Positions 1 through 7,373 of a stretch of 64,000 bases of DNA are shown piece after piece. Source of the stretch: Thermoplasmata archaeon (GTDB lineage: Archaea; Thermoplasmatota; Thermoplasmata; Lutacidiplasmatales; UBA184); assembly GCA_028864975.1 (NCBI GenBank), contig JAGWLG010000001.1:62001-126000 (forward strand). Reading direction: 5' to 3'. The notes beneath the pieces are model-generated. The model was not told the origin of the DNA. It made no database searches and saw only the letters and a list, made by a program, of their open reading frames with translations. The translations under genes and the position numbers were made by a program. How positions within the stretch are numbered: the first letter of the stretch is position 1; every line of letters starts with the position of its first letter.

Positions 1-1607
1 GCGGTGTAGTTCCTGGGGAGCGCATAGACGTGTGTCGCGTTCCGCGTGAGACCGATGTTCCCGTCGCCGAACTCCCAGAAGTACGTGAACGGCCCGGTCC
101 CTCCTGAGCCGACCGAGGTGAACCCGACCGTCGTCGCACCCTCTCCCACGGGGGGAGTGCGCGAAAGGGCGACGGTAGGTGCAGGAGCTATCGGCACCAC
201 GACCCAGAGGGAGGTCGCGCGTAGACCGTTCGATGCGTTCACCGAGGCCGTGATGTTGCTCGACCCCGGCACACCTGGGGTGCAGGCAAGGTGCGACGCG
301 TTGACGGAGGCACACCCGCTCGGTAGCCCGTGCCACCACCAACTGTAGGAACCGTTCCCTCCGGAAGTGTTCGACCAGAGGTTCAGGGTTCCCCCTACGT
401 CCAACGCCTTGGGGGTCGGAACGGGGGTCGCGATGCGTACGGGAAGTCCGAAGGCCCAGGTCCATGCCAGGTCTGTAGCGCCCTTGCGACCGCCGAAGAG
501 CAAAGCGTAGCCATCGTGGCCGTCGTAGCTCATCGAGAAGTAGTTCACGGGTCCCGGTGAAAGTGCGAGGGCGAGCTTGGACCAGCCTGGCCCGGTGAAC
601 GTCCATGAGTCTACGAAACACCCGGCGGCACTGCACCCTCCGTAGAGGAGCAGGTCGCCTTGAGCGGTGTCGAAGGCGAGGCCCGACCCGTACCGGGCAG
701 CAGGTGCCACCGCGAGACTCCCCGTGAGGTTCGTCCAGTTCCCGCCGCGGAACGCCCAGGTGTCGCCCTGTGGTCGGGTCCCCGTAAGGCCCCCGAAGAG
801 GACCCCTTCGGCCAGCGCGGGTGCATCCGCGAAGGCCCCCATCGAGCGGCGGATCGGAAGGGGCAAGCTCTGCACGGGCGTCAGGTTGGCCCAGAAGGTC
901 CCCTTGAGCGCCCAAGTGTCGGAGAGGTCATGGCCCGCGCGGAACCCTCCGAAGAGCACAGGATGCCCATAGGAGGCCACGTAGCTCAGGGCGAACTCGC
1001 CTCGGCCCGACGGCGCTCCCTTGGCCCCCGTAGAGATCTCGGTCCAGCGACCTGCATGGAAGGTCCAGGTGTCGTTGAGCCCACACCCCGACTTCACGTC
1101 GCAGCCCCCGAAGAGGACGAGGAACGGACCGGCCGGGTCGTAGACCAGCCCTCCGTCGCGGCGCGGGATCGGAGCCGCCCCGATCGTGGGGGTCAGGTTC
1201 GTCCAGACCCCGGCCTTGAAGGTCCATGTGTCGTTCAGGAACCCGATCGTTCCTCGCAGTCCTCCGAAGAGCACCGTGTAGCCATCCGAAGGATCGTAGG
1301 CTTCCATCGCCCCGAACCGCGGAGAAGGGGCCGAGGGGAGGCTTGCCGAGAGGTTCATCCAGAGGGGGAGCGGGGTCGCGCTGGGGGTGTCGCGGGCCGA
1401 AGATGCCCCCGATGGGGCCAGCGCCGAGCCCTGGTTCATGGAGAGCCGGTCGGCTCCCAGCCCCGCGCCCCCCTTCGCGTGCTCAAGAGCCGGGTCAAGC
1501 TCGGAGAAGAGGGGGCTGAGGGAGATGACCACGATGAACACGACGAGGGCCTGCTGCACGGACGAGGCAGGAAGGCCTCTCCGGCGCGCCGTCGCGTTCC
1601 CAAGCAC
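1..1607 (-). CDS. Kelch-repeat/PKD-domain surface protein (C-terminus outside window)
   Basis: This gene runs off the left edge and so lacks its C-terminus. From a GTG at 1607 the frame gives a short basic N-terminus, a hydrophobic segment (QALVVFIVVISLSPLF) that would act as signal or anchor, and then about six kelch-type repeats with recurring LFGG and DTWTF/DTWAF blocks between about 1330 and 420. A PKD-type beta domain follows (YFWEFGDGN near position 65), with N-x-S/T sequons. The protein is therefore probably extracellular. No upstream ATG exists in the frame, so GTG 1607, just before the hydrophobic segment, is the best start. The layout matches the N-terminal half of the 54838-58236 fusion protein, so a permease domain beyond the window is possible but not seen. 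Its ligand is unknown. Confidence 0.85.
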   Translation of the reverse strand, partial: MLGNATARRRGLPASSVQQALVVFIVVISLSPLFSELDPALEHAKGGAGLGADRLSMNQGSALAPSGASSARDTPSATPLPLWMNLSASLPSAPSPRFGAMEAYDPSDGYTVLFGGLRGTIGFLNDTWTFKAGVWTNLTPTIGAAPIPRRDGGLVYDPAGPFLVLFGGCDVKSGCGLNDTWTFHAGRWTEISTGAKGAPSGRGEFALSYVASYGHPVLFGGFRAGHDLSDTWALKGTFWANLTPVQSLPLPIRRSMGAFADAPALAEGVLFGGLTGTRPQGDTWAFRGGNWTNLTGSLAVAPAARYGSGLAFDTAQGDLLLYGGCSAAGCFVDSWTFTGPGWSKLALALSPGPVNYFSMSYDGHDGYALLFGGRKGATDLAWTWAFGLPVRIATPVPTPKALDVGGTLNLWSNTSGGNGSYSWWWHGLPSGCASVNASHLACTPGVPGSSNITASVNASNGLRATSLWVVVPIAPAPTVALSRTPPVGEGATTVGFTSVGSGGTGPFTYFWEFGDGNIGLTRNATHVYALPRNYT

Positions 1608-1729
1608 GCTGATAGATGGAGACTGCTCTGATTTGAGCCCTTGCTCTGGTCCGTTCCGGCCTCCCTGCCCCCTGCGGACTCCCCGGGTCGCGGGAGCTTG
1701 AAAAGGAGCGATGCTCCTACCTATCGGGC

Positions 1730-1846
1730 GCGGGGGTACTCTAGCCCGGTCAAACGTGCTGTTCGCGAGGACAGGAGCGGACCCAAGAGGCAAGGCTTAG
1801 GACCTTGTCGCGCAGGCGTTCGCCGGTTCAAATCCGGCCCCCCGCA
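1730..1846 (+). tRNA. tRNA-Leu (anticodon UAG) with a 32-nt D-loop intron
   Basis: The acceptor strands GCGGGGG (1730-1736) and CCCCCGC (1839-1845) pair fully, with discriminator A at 1846 and no encoded CCA. The T-arm is GCCGG-TTCAAAT-CCGGC (1822-1838). The anticodon arm is CAAGG-CTTAGGA-CCTTG (1791-1807), giving UAG, and the long variable arm (1808-1821) is typical of leucine. The span is 117 nt, 32 nt more than the 85-nt tRNA-Leu at 13912. The surplus lies in the D-arm: D-stem CTC (1739-1741) pairs with GAG (1787-1789) only once 1754-1785 is removed. The mature D-loop then reads TAGCCCGGTCAAA, a normal leucine D-loop. Confidence 0.93.
1754..1785 (+). other. Archaeal tRNA intron with bulge-helix-bulge fold
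   Basis: Exon GGTC (1748-1751) pairs with intron GACC (1780-1783) as a 4-bp central helix. AAA (1752-1754) and CAA (1784-1786) form 3-nt bulges on opposite strands. Cutting after the second base of each bulge releases 1754-1785. Inside the intron CTGTTC (1759-1764) pairs with GGACAG (1769-1774) around a GCGA tetraloop. This is the substrate form expected for the archaeal splicing endonuclease. The site is in the D-loop rather than at the usual 37/38. The outer helix is weak, so the motif is of the relaxed kind. Confidence 0.82.
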
Positions 1847-1868
1847 TGCCCTCCTCAGCGAGGGCGCG

Positions 1869-2495
1869 CTAGTACAGCGTGAAATCGGTGGTCTGAGAAG
1901 CGGTGTCCCCGGCGTTGTCGGTCACCGTGACCGTCGCGTAGTGGCCTCCCGAAGAGTAGAAGGTGTACTCGACAGAGATGCCTACAGCGCTCCCCCCATC
2001 GTCGAACGACCAGGACGCGCTGTAGGGAGTACTCCCTCCAGAGATGACGACCGAACAGCTGACCTGAAGTGAGTTCGTCGTGACGGGGGTGCACGAAGGA
2101 GAGATCGAGAGGTACGAGTTGTACCCGCCGCCGCCACCGCTGTTGTACGACTGCTGGGATGACATCGAGATGACGGTGGGTAGGATGAAGAAGAGGAGGA
2201 CGAACACCAGGACGAGCACCCCCGGCCACCGCTTCGGGGCCACGGGGGCGGAGTAGACCGCGTGAGAAGGAACGTTCCCTCCGGCGTACGGGTTGTACCA
2301 CGAGGGCAACGCGGGCGCGGCGGCAATGATGGGACCGGGAGGGGGGGCCGGAGCCGGAGCGCGATAGGTGGTCCCGCAGTATGGGCAGGTCGCGGTCCCG
2401 CCCGGTCGGACGGGCGGGAGCGGAGCCCCGCAGCTCGGGCACTTCTCGGAGATCAGCGCCGTCGGGTCGGGCTCAGGGGTCGGGGGATAGCTCAT
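1869..2495 (-). CDS. Membrane protein: N-terminal zinc ribbon, one TM, PKD-like domain
   Basis: The 208-residue product has a zinc ribbon near its N-terminus (CPSCGAP then CPYCGTTY), a Pro/Ala-rich linker, one strong TM segment (VLVLVFVLLFFILPTVI) and a C-terminal PKD-like beta domain (YSASWSFDDGG ... YATVTVTDNAGD). The ribbon would be cytoplasmic and the PKD part external. The ATG at 2495 sits just before the ribbon. The open frame continues upstream but reads as non-coding there, so the longer form was rejected. The gene diverges from the phosphatase at 2626 and ends 22 nt from the tRNA gene on the other strand. The role is unknown; a surface sensor or anchor is one possibility. Confidence 0.85.
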   Translation of the reverse strand: MSYPPTPEPDPTALISEKCPSCGAPLPPVRPGGTATCPYCGTTYRAPAPAPPPGPIIAAAPALPSWYNPYAGGNVPSHAVYSAPVAPKRWPGVLVLVFVLLFFILPTVISMSSQQSYNSGGGGGYNSYLSISPSCTPVTTNSLQVSCSVVISGGSTPYSASWSFDDGGSAVGISVEYTFYSSGGHYATVTVTDNAGDTASQTTDFTLY

Positions 2496-2625
2496 GTATC
2501 GAAGGGGAACGAGGGGACATCCCCTCGGTCCGGGCCTCCCAGGGACGGGAAGGACATAATCCGAGCGGTCCCGCCTCCCCGAGAAGTGTGAAGAGCCGCG
2601 GCGGAACGGAGGGGAGGAACCCCTC

Positions 2626-3552
2626 ATGCCCAAGGAGCGAGGCGCCAACTCCCCGAAGCCGCCGTTCCCCCTCGATCCACGAGGGATCCCCCACCTCGCG
2701 CCGGAGGACGTGCACGAGCTGCTGGACCGCTGGTTCTCTTCGTTCCCCGCCACAACGCTGCAGGAGCTCCCCGCGGTTCCTCATGGACGGGCGCTGGTCT
2801 TCGGCGACACTCACAGCGACTGGCCCACCGTCGAAGCGCTGTCCCGGGAGGCCATGACCCCTCAAGGACCCCTCACCCATCTGGTCGGACTGGGCGACTA
2901 CGTCGACCGAACGCTCCCGGAGCTGCCGCACGGCTCGGTCGTGAACGCCCTGTTCTTGCTATCACTGCGTCTCTGTCACCCCGACCGCGTCGTGCTGCTT
3001 CGAGGGAACCACGAGACCCAGCACCTGATCCCCATCCTGCGCCCGGAGGCGGTCGACGAGTCCGATGAGCTCTGGGGGAGGGAGAGCGGGGTCGGACGAC
3101 GGATCGAGCAGGCGTTCGACCGTCTCCCCCTCATGGCCACCACGGAGAGCGGGGGGTACCTCGCCCACGCGGGGTTCCCGAGAGAGCGGAACCCGAAAGG
3201 CTGGAAGACCCACCTCGACGCCAGGTCCCTCAAGCTCCTCGAGGAAGTGGTATGGAACGACCTCGAGGTGTCCTCCTTCTCCGGAGGGCGAGGGCTCGAG
3301 ATCTCCCCCATCTCGCAGGCCGAGACCTTGGAGTTCCTCTCTCAAGCGGGATGCTCGGTCTTCCTGCGTGGACACGACCCGACGGAAGCGGGGAAGGCGC
3401 GCTACGACAACAGGGTCCTGACCCTCCACACCAGCCGGGTGTACGACTGGGCAGGTCTGCACGTCGCGGAGCTCCCGCTTGACGGCAGGGTACGCGATCT
3501 CCGCGACGTCCGCTGCCGCCGCATCGAGCCTCCTCCCATCCCTACTCCTTGA
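2626..3552 (+). CDS. PPP-type metallophosphoesterase (serine/threonine phosphatase-like)
   Basis: The 308-residue protein shows the calcineurin-like two-metal signature in order: GDTHSD (GDxH), GDYVDR (GDxxDR), RGNHE, a later AHAG histidine, and LRGHDPTE near the C-terminus. This set, especially the GDYVDR/RGNHE spacing, is that of the PPP protein-phosphatase family, and the length suits a single catalytic domain with a short N-terminal extension. There is no signal peptide or TM, so it should be cytosolic. The ATG follows a purine-rich GGAGGGGAGGAA stretch that can serve as ribosome binding site. The substrate cannot be read from the sequence; protein phosphoserine/threonine or a diadenosine polyphosphate are the family options. 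Confidence 0.9.
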   Translation: MPKERGANSPKPPFPLDPRGIPHLAPEDVHELLDRWFSSFPATTLQELPAVPHGRALVFGDTHSDWPTVEALSREAMTPQGPLTHLVGLGDYVDRTLPELPHGSVVNALFLLSLRLCHPDRVVLLRGNHETQHLIPILRPEAVDESDELWGRESGVGRRIEQAFDRLPLMATTESGGYLAHAGFPRERNPKGWKTHLDARSLKLLEEVVWNDLEVSSFSGGRGLEISPISQAETLEFLSQAGCSVFLRGHDPTEAGKARYDNRVLTLHTSRVYDWAGLHVAELPLDGRVRDLRDVRCRRIEPPPIPTP

Positions 3553-3576
3553 GCTTCCACCGCCCGGGGGGGACCC

Positions 3577-4161
3577 TCAGCCGAAGTAGCGCCGTTCCGC
3601 ATCCAAGAGCTCGCCCAGGGTGGCGGCCCGAGCATACTCCTCGAGCGGTCCCTCGTTCAGGCGCAGGAACCCTCGTCCCCCGGGAAGGCGGTCGAAGAGC
3701 TCCTCCGCCACTTTTCGTCCGGCGGTCAGGAAGACCGCTGCGCCGACCGCCTCCGCGGTGTTGAGCTCGCCCAGACGTCCGTAGTGTTGGGGATTTGCGG
3801 CGAGAAGGTAGGGCAGCCTGCGGGCCACCTGGCGCCGTAGCCCCCGCGCGAGCGACGGGGGGAACTCCCCTCGCGCGCCGAGTTTGTTCCACGAGCAGTC
3901 GACCACGAGGATGCCCCTCGACGACGCCGTCGTGGCGTCCGCGTTGGATAGCGGCGTCTCCGCATGAGGGTCGAGCAGTAGGAGTCCCGAAGGGGGACGC
4001 CCCGCAGCTCCCAACTCCCGTGCGAGGGAGAGCCGGACCAGGTGTCGCCCCGTGCAGAGCCGAGGGGAGTCCTCGCACGCGAGGACGACCCAGAGCGAAG
4101 GGAGACCGGCGATCTCCGACGGGGGGCCCCCCGCGTCAGGGCGACGGTTGTGCGTGCTCAC
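3577..4161 (-). CDS. tsr3: 16S/18S rRNA aminocarboxypropyltransferase Tsr3 (DUF367 family)
   Basis: The 194-residue protein carries the hallmarks of the Tsr3 family: VDCSWNKL in the middle, then RRLPYLLAANPQHYGRLGEL and NTAEAVGAA. This family transfers the 3-amino-3-carboxypropyl group of SAM to a hypermodified pseudouridine of small-subunit rRNA, a late step in ribosome maturation. The fold is SPOUT-like and the enzyme cytosolic. Length agrees with archaeal members. The ATG at 4161 lies within the 3' end of the upstream aldolase gene (26-nt overlap), so the two are probably cotranscribed. The first 25 residues are not conserved in kind and a later start is possible. Confidence 0.93.
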   Translation of the reverse strand: MSTHNRRPDAGGPPSEIAGLPSLWVVLACEDSPRLCTGRHLVRLSLARELGAAGRPPSGLLLLDPHAETPLSNADATTASSRGILVVDCSWNKLGARGEFPPSLARGLRRQVARRLPYLLAANPQHYGRLGELNTAEAVGAAVFLTAGRKVAEELFDRLPGGRGFLRLNEGPLEEYARAATLGELLDAERRYFG

Positions 4162-5107
4162 GGAAGATCGCGTGCACCTTCTGGGTCATCTTGAGGGCCT
4201 CGTCGTAGTGCCGCTGCCAGAGGTTGCGGCCGAAGATGATCCCCGTCGCTCCCGCGGCCATCGAGGAACGGACTTTGGTGAGCATCTCGTCGTCGCTCAT
4301 CTTCTCTCCACCGGAGACGAGAACGAGTGTGCGTCCCGCGCACCGGACAACACGCTGGAACGCCTCCTCGTGGGACAGGTTCATCGTGTTGTAGGGCGGG
4401 GGCGAATCCTTGTCCTTCTCGGTCACGAGGGGGTAGTTCACTTTCACGATGTCCGCGCCCACTTCCTGGGCGACGCGGGCGGCGTACTCGATCGCGTACT
4501 GCGACTCCTTTCCGCCCTTCTTCGCGATGGCCTCGCCACGGGGGTAGGCCCAGATGATGAGGGGCATGCCGAAGCGGTCGCACTCCTGACGGACCCCGGA
4601 GAGCTGCAGGATGTCCCGGTCCTGGGCGGGAGAGCCCACGTACAGCGTGTACCCGACCGCGTCCGCCCCGAGCCTGACCGCATCCTCGACCGACGCGGTG
4701 AGCGGAGAGAACGCCTGAGCGTCGGAAGGGACGGTGGTCTTCCCGTTGATCTTGAGGATCAGCGGGACGCGGCCCGCGTAGCGGGTCATGAACTTCCTGG
4801 CGAGGCCAACGTGGAGCGCGATGGCCGAGAAGTTCCCCTCCAGGGCAAGCCGCCACTCGTACTCCGGGTCCATCGAGTCCGGGTTGGCGAAGAAATCCGC
4901 GGGCCCGTGCTCGAGCCCCTGGTCGATGGGGAGGATGAGAAGCGTCCCGCCCCCCGGGCCGTGCTCGTACATCATCCGGGTGAGGCGCGCGCGCTTTCCC
5001 GGGGAGAGCCCCAGTTCCTCGAAGGTGGGGCGGTGGACGGTGGGGGCCACCTTGGCTCTTGGGAGGCTCGACGAGGACGACAGCTTCGGCGCGGTCTCCG
5101 CGGGCAT
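4136..5107 (-). CDS. Fructose-bisphosphate aldolase, class I (archaeal DhnA type)
   Basis: The enzyme cleaves fructose 1,6-bisphosphate to dihydroxyacetone phosphate and glyceraldehyde 3-phosphate in glycolysis/gluconeogenesis, through a lysine Schiff base. Visible signature blocks are ILPIDQGLEHGP (about 58-69), LILKINGKTT (116-125), the Schiff-base lysine in ADIVKVNYP (K222), the phosphate-binding VSGGEKMSDDEM and the late GIIFGRNLWQR. At 323 residues it is longer than typical archaeal class I aldolases, mainly through an N-terminal extension of about 40 residues. A TATA-like TTCTATAG lies at 5142-5149 and a GAGGT motif 8 nt before the ATG. The related 2-amino-3,7-dideoxy-heptulosonate synthase is the alternative in this superfamily, but the GLEHGP and WAYPRG blocks favour aldolase. 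Confidence 0.9.
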   Translation of the reverse strand: MPAETAPKLSSSSSLPRAKVAPTVHRPTFEELGLSPGKRARLTRMMYEHGPGGGTLLILPIDQGLEHGPADFFANPDSMDPEYEWRLALEGNFSAIALHVGLARKFMTRYAGRVPLILKINGKTTVPSDAQAFSPLTASVEDAVRLGADAVGYTLYVGSPAQDRDILQLSGVRQECDRFGMPLIIWAYPRGEAIAKKGGKESQYAIEYAARVAQEVGADIVKVNYPLVTEKDKDSPPPYNTMNLSHEEAFQRVVRCAGRTLVLVSGGEKMSDDEMLTKVRSSMAAGATGIIFGRNLWQRHYDEALKMTQKVHAIFREHAQPSP

Positions 5108-5235
5108 ACTGGACTACCTCGGTCCTCGCAGCGCCGGAGGACTATAGAAGTTTGGAAAGAGGTCGATAGGGGACCTGAAGGTCCCCCGCACCTCGACGGG
5201 TGGAAAGGGTTGAGCCGGGCCGCGGGGCCCAGGGC

Positions 5236-6324
5236 TCAGGCGTACTGCGCGCAGCCGTAGCAGTAGTAGCGGCTGTACTGCGGCACGAACGTCGTGGGCT
5301 TCCCGCACTTCTGGCAGTTCGGAGCTCCCGCTGGGGAGGCCGCGGGCGCAGGGGCAGCCGCCACCGCCGGGCTGTAGCTCGCGACCGGCGTCTGGTAGAC
5401 AGGGGGTTGGGCGGCCACCGGGGCCTGGTAGGCGGGGGGAGCCCCGTAGGCGGCGGGAGGGGACGCAGCGTACATCGGCGCCGGGGCAGTGGCCGCGGGC
5501 GGAGCCGCGTAGCCTCCGTAGGCGGGCTGAGGCGCAGCAATGATGACCTGCGTCGCAGGGACCCCGACGAACGTCGTCGGAACGAAGCCGCTCTTCAGCT
5601 TGCTCTCCACCTTCATGTACGTGATGAAGAGGAGGATAGCCGCGATGACGTTGAGCAGGGGGATGATGAGTAGGATGCCTCCGATCTTGAGCAGGCTCTC
5701 CTGGTAGCGCTCCGACGCCCGCATGTTGCCGATGATCTGCCCGATGACCCCGATGAGCGCGAGCAGGGCGCCTCCCGCCAAGAGCAGGAGCGCGGTTCCG
5801 ACCGCGGCCAGAAGGTCCGTAGCGCAGGTCGTGGATGTCGTGGTCGCGCAGCTGACGGCTGCGAGAAGGGCTAGGGCGATGAGAACGACGGCCCCGATGA
5901 GCATCCCGACGCCGATCAGACCGAGCAGGGTCAAGATGGCAGGAGTGCCGAATCGCGGTTCCACTTTCTTGAGCTTGCTGAACCCCAGGAAGACCAGCAG
6001 CGTGCCGATGATCAGGATGGCGGCACCCCCCGCGGCGATCCCGAGGTAGATGTACACCGCGGTCAACGAGGGAATGCCGAGCCCGAAGGGATTCGCGATG
6101 AAGTTCCCTCCAAAGAAGAGCGCGCTGCCGATCAGGCCCATGAGATAGGCGAGCTTCAGGGTCCCGGCCGCCTCAATGTCTGCACTGGAAGCGGCCTGAG
6201 CGGCCGCGGGGGCCGCAGGAGGTGCTCCGTAGGACGGGGGCTGGCTCCACGCTTGGGGCTGCTGACCGTACGCCGGAGGAGATGCGCCGTAAGGGCTCGT
6301 TCCTGGGGGTGGTTGGGCGGCCAT
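5236..6324 (-). CDS. Multi-TM protein with proline-rich arms and C-terminal zinc ribbon (paralog A)
   Basis: The 362-residue product starts with a Pro/Gln/Tyr-rich arm (about 1-45), continues with five or so TM segments (about 57-230), then a long Pro/Ala/Tyr-rich low-complexity stretch, and ends in a compact zinc ribbon (CQKCGKP ... YYCYGCAQYA). The membrane part resembles archaeal DUF973-like proteins in general character, which is a guess. The neighbour at 6428-7285 has the same layout and an almost identical tail, so the two are tandem paralogs. A strong TATA element upstream implies a near-leaderless mRNA. The zinc tail and proline arms suggest cytoplasmic protein-protein contacts. No enzymatic function is recognisable. 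Confidence 0.82.
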   Translation of the reverse strand: MAAQPPPGTSPYGASPPAYGQQPQAWSQPPSYGAPPAAPAAAQAASSADIEAAGTLKLAYLMGLIGSALFFGGNFIANPFGLGIPSLTAVYIYLGIAAGGAAILIIGTLLVFLGFSKLKKVEPRFGTPAILTLLGLIGVGMLIGAVVLIALALLAAVSCATTTSTTCATDLLAAVGTALLLLAGGALLALIGVIGQIIGNMRASERYQESLLKIGGILLIIPLLNVIAAILLFITYMKVESKLKSGFVPTTFVGVPATQVIIAAPQPAYGGYAAPPAATAPAPMYAASPPAAYGAPPAYQAPVAAQPPVYQTPVASYSPAVAAAPAPAASPAGAPNCQKCGKPTTFVPQYSRYYCYGCAQYA

Positions 6325-6349
6325 GGTTGAGGAGCGACACCCGGCCTAG

Positions 6350-6358
6350 GATAAATAA
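6350..6358 (-). promoter_or_regulatory. TATA box of the 6324 gene
   Basis: On the minus strand the sequence reads TTATTTATC, centred about 30 nt before the ATG at 6324, in an otherwise GC-rich setting. With the usual archaeal TATA-to-start-site distance, transcription would begin within a few bases of the ATG. Confidence 0.6.
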
Positions 6359-6427
6359 CGCACGTTTTAGGTCGAGAGCAACGCGCACTCCTTCTTGGAA
6401 GGGGTGCGCGCAGGAACGGGCTGCGCC

Positions 6428-7285
6428 TCAGGCGTACTGGGAGCAGCTGTAGCAGTAGTACCGCCCGTACTGCGCGATCCAGGACGTGGGCTTCCCACAC
6501 GTTCGGCACGTGGGGGCGCCCGGAGTCGGGGCGGGGCTGCTCGAAGGCGGAGGGCTCGCACCAGGACTGTAGGTGGAAAAGGAAGGCGCAGGTGCGGGCG
6601 GAGCGTAGCTCGGAGGAGGCTGGGTGGCATAGGATGGCGCCTGCGGGGGAGGCGAATAGATGGGGGGCGCCGAATAGGAGGGAGGAGACGAGGGAGGAGG
6701 ACTGGCGGGGGGAGCGTAGGCGGGCGGAGCATAGGCGGGGGCAGGTGGCGCATAGGAGGGTGCCGCTGGCGGTTGGCCATAGACCGGTGCGGGCTGAACG
6801 ACCGGCGCCGCGGCGGCTCCGCCTTGGGCCTGCTGCCAGGTGATGAGCGGGTCCATCTTGAGGTGGAAGATTAGCAGCAGGATCCCGATGATCACTCCGC
6901 CGACGATGAACGTCAGGATCGCCCAGATCATCGACTTCTCCTTCGCGACCTGGTACTGCCCCTGTTCCAGGAGCCCGCGCAGCTGCGGCAGGAAGATGGC
7001 GTAGACGAGGAGGTCGAAAACCCCGAAGAGGACCAACGGGGCACCGAGGATGATCGCCCCGGTCTCGCATCCAATCAAGGCCTGGCAGAAGGGGTTCGCG
7101 GCAGCTGCGACGATCTCCCCAACACCGCCCAAGATCCACAGGATCCCGAAGATGAGGGCCAAGAGCTTCGTCAGGTCGAGGAACGAGCGGGCCGAGGACA
7201 GCTCAGGGGGGACGGCCATCGGGGCCGCTACCGGAGGCGCCCCGTAGAGGGGAGCGGGTTGCGGCGCGTAGGGACCGGCCTGCAT
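6428..7285 (-). CDS. Multi-TM protein with proline-rich linker and C-terminal zinc ribbon (paralog B)
   Basis: The 285-residue product has a short Pro/Ala arm, three to four TM segments (about 35-150: LTKLLALIFGILWILGGV, GAIILGAPLVLFGVFDLLVYAI, SMIWAILTFIVGGVIIGILL), a roughly 90-residue Pro/Tyr/Ala repeat-like linker, and the ending CRTCGKP ... YYCYSCSQYA. The tail differs from that of paralog A in only a few residues, although the membrane parts have diverged. A CTTTATAG element (7319-7326) and a GAGGGT motif before the ATG mark its own promoter, so it need not be cotranscribed with paralog A. Function unknown. Confidence 0.82.
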   Translation of the reverse strand: MQAGPYAPQPAPLYGAPPVAAPMAVPPELSSARSFLDLTKLLALIFGILWILGGVGEIVAAAANPFCQALIGCETGAIILGAPLVLFGVFDLLVYAIFLPQLRGLLEQGQYQVAKEKSMIWAILTFIVGGVIIGILLLIFHLKMDPLITWQQAQGGAAAAPVVQPAPVYGQPPAAPSYAPPAPAYAPPAYAPPASPPPSSPPSYSAPPIYSPPPQAPSYATQPPPSYAPPAPAPSFSTYSPGASPPPSSSPAPTPGAPTCRTCGKPTSWIAQYGRYYCYSCSQYA

Positions 7286-7318
7286 CTACCCTCGGAGCGG
7301 CGTTGCACCCCCGGCCGC

Positions 7319-7326
7319 CTATAAAG
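7319..7326 (-). promoter_or_regulatory. TATA box of the 7285 gene
   Basis: CTTTATAG on the minus strand lies about 38 nt before the ATG at 7285. This predicts a leader of about 12 nt that includes the GAGGGT ribosome-binding motif. Confidence 0.55.
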
Positions 7327-7373
7327 CCTGTCAAAAAGGGGCGACGCACCACCAGGCGGGGACCTAGTTACAT

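Noticed and set aside
660..1631. Long plus-strand open frame (323 codons) and others over the first 1.6 kb
   Set aside because: Arg/Gly/Pro-rich and without domain character. The minus strand encodes an unbroken kelch/PKD protein across the same bases.
4052..5260. 402-codon plus-strand frame
   Set aside because: It is antisense to FBP aldolase and tsr3, which have clear family motifs.
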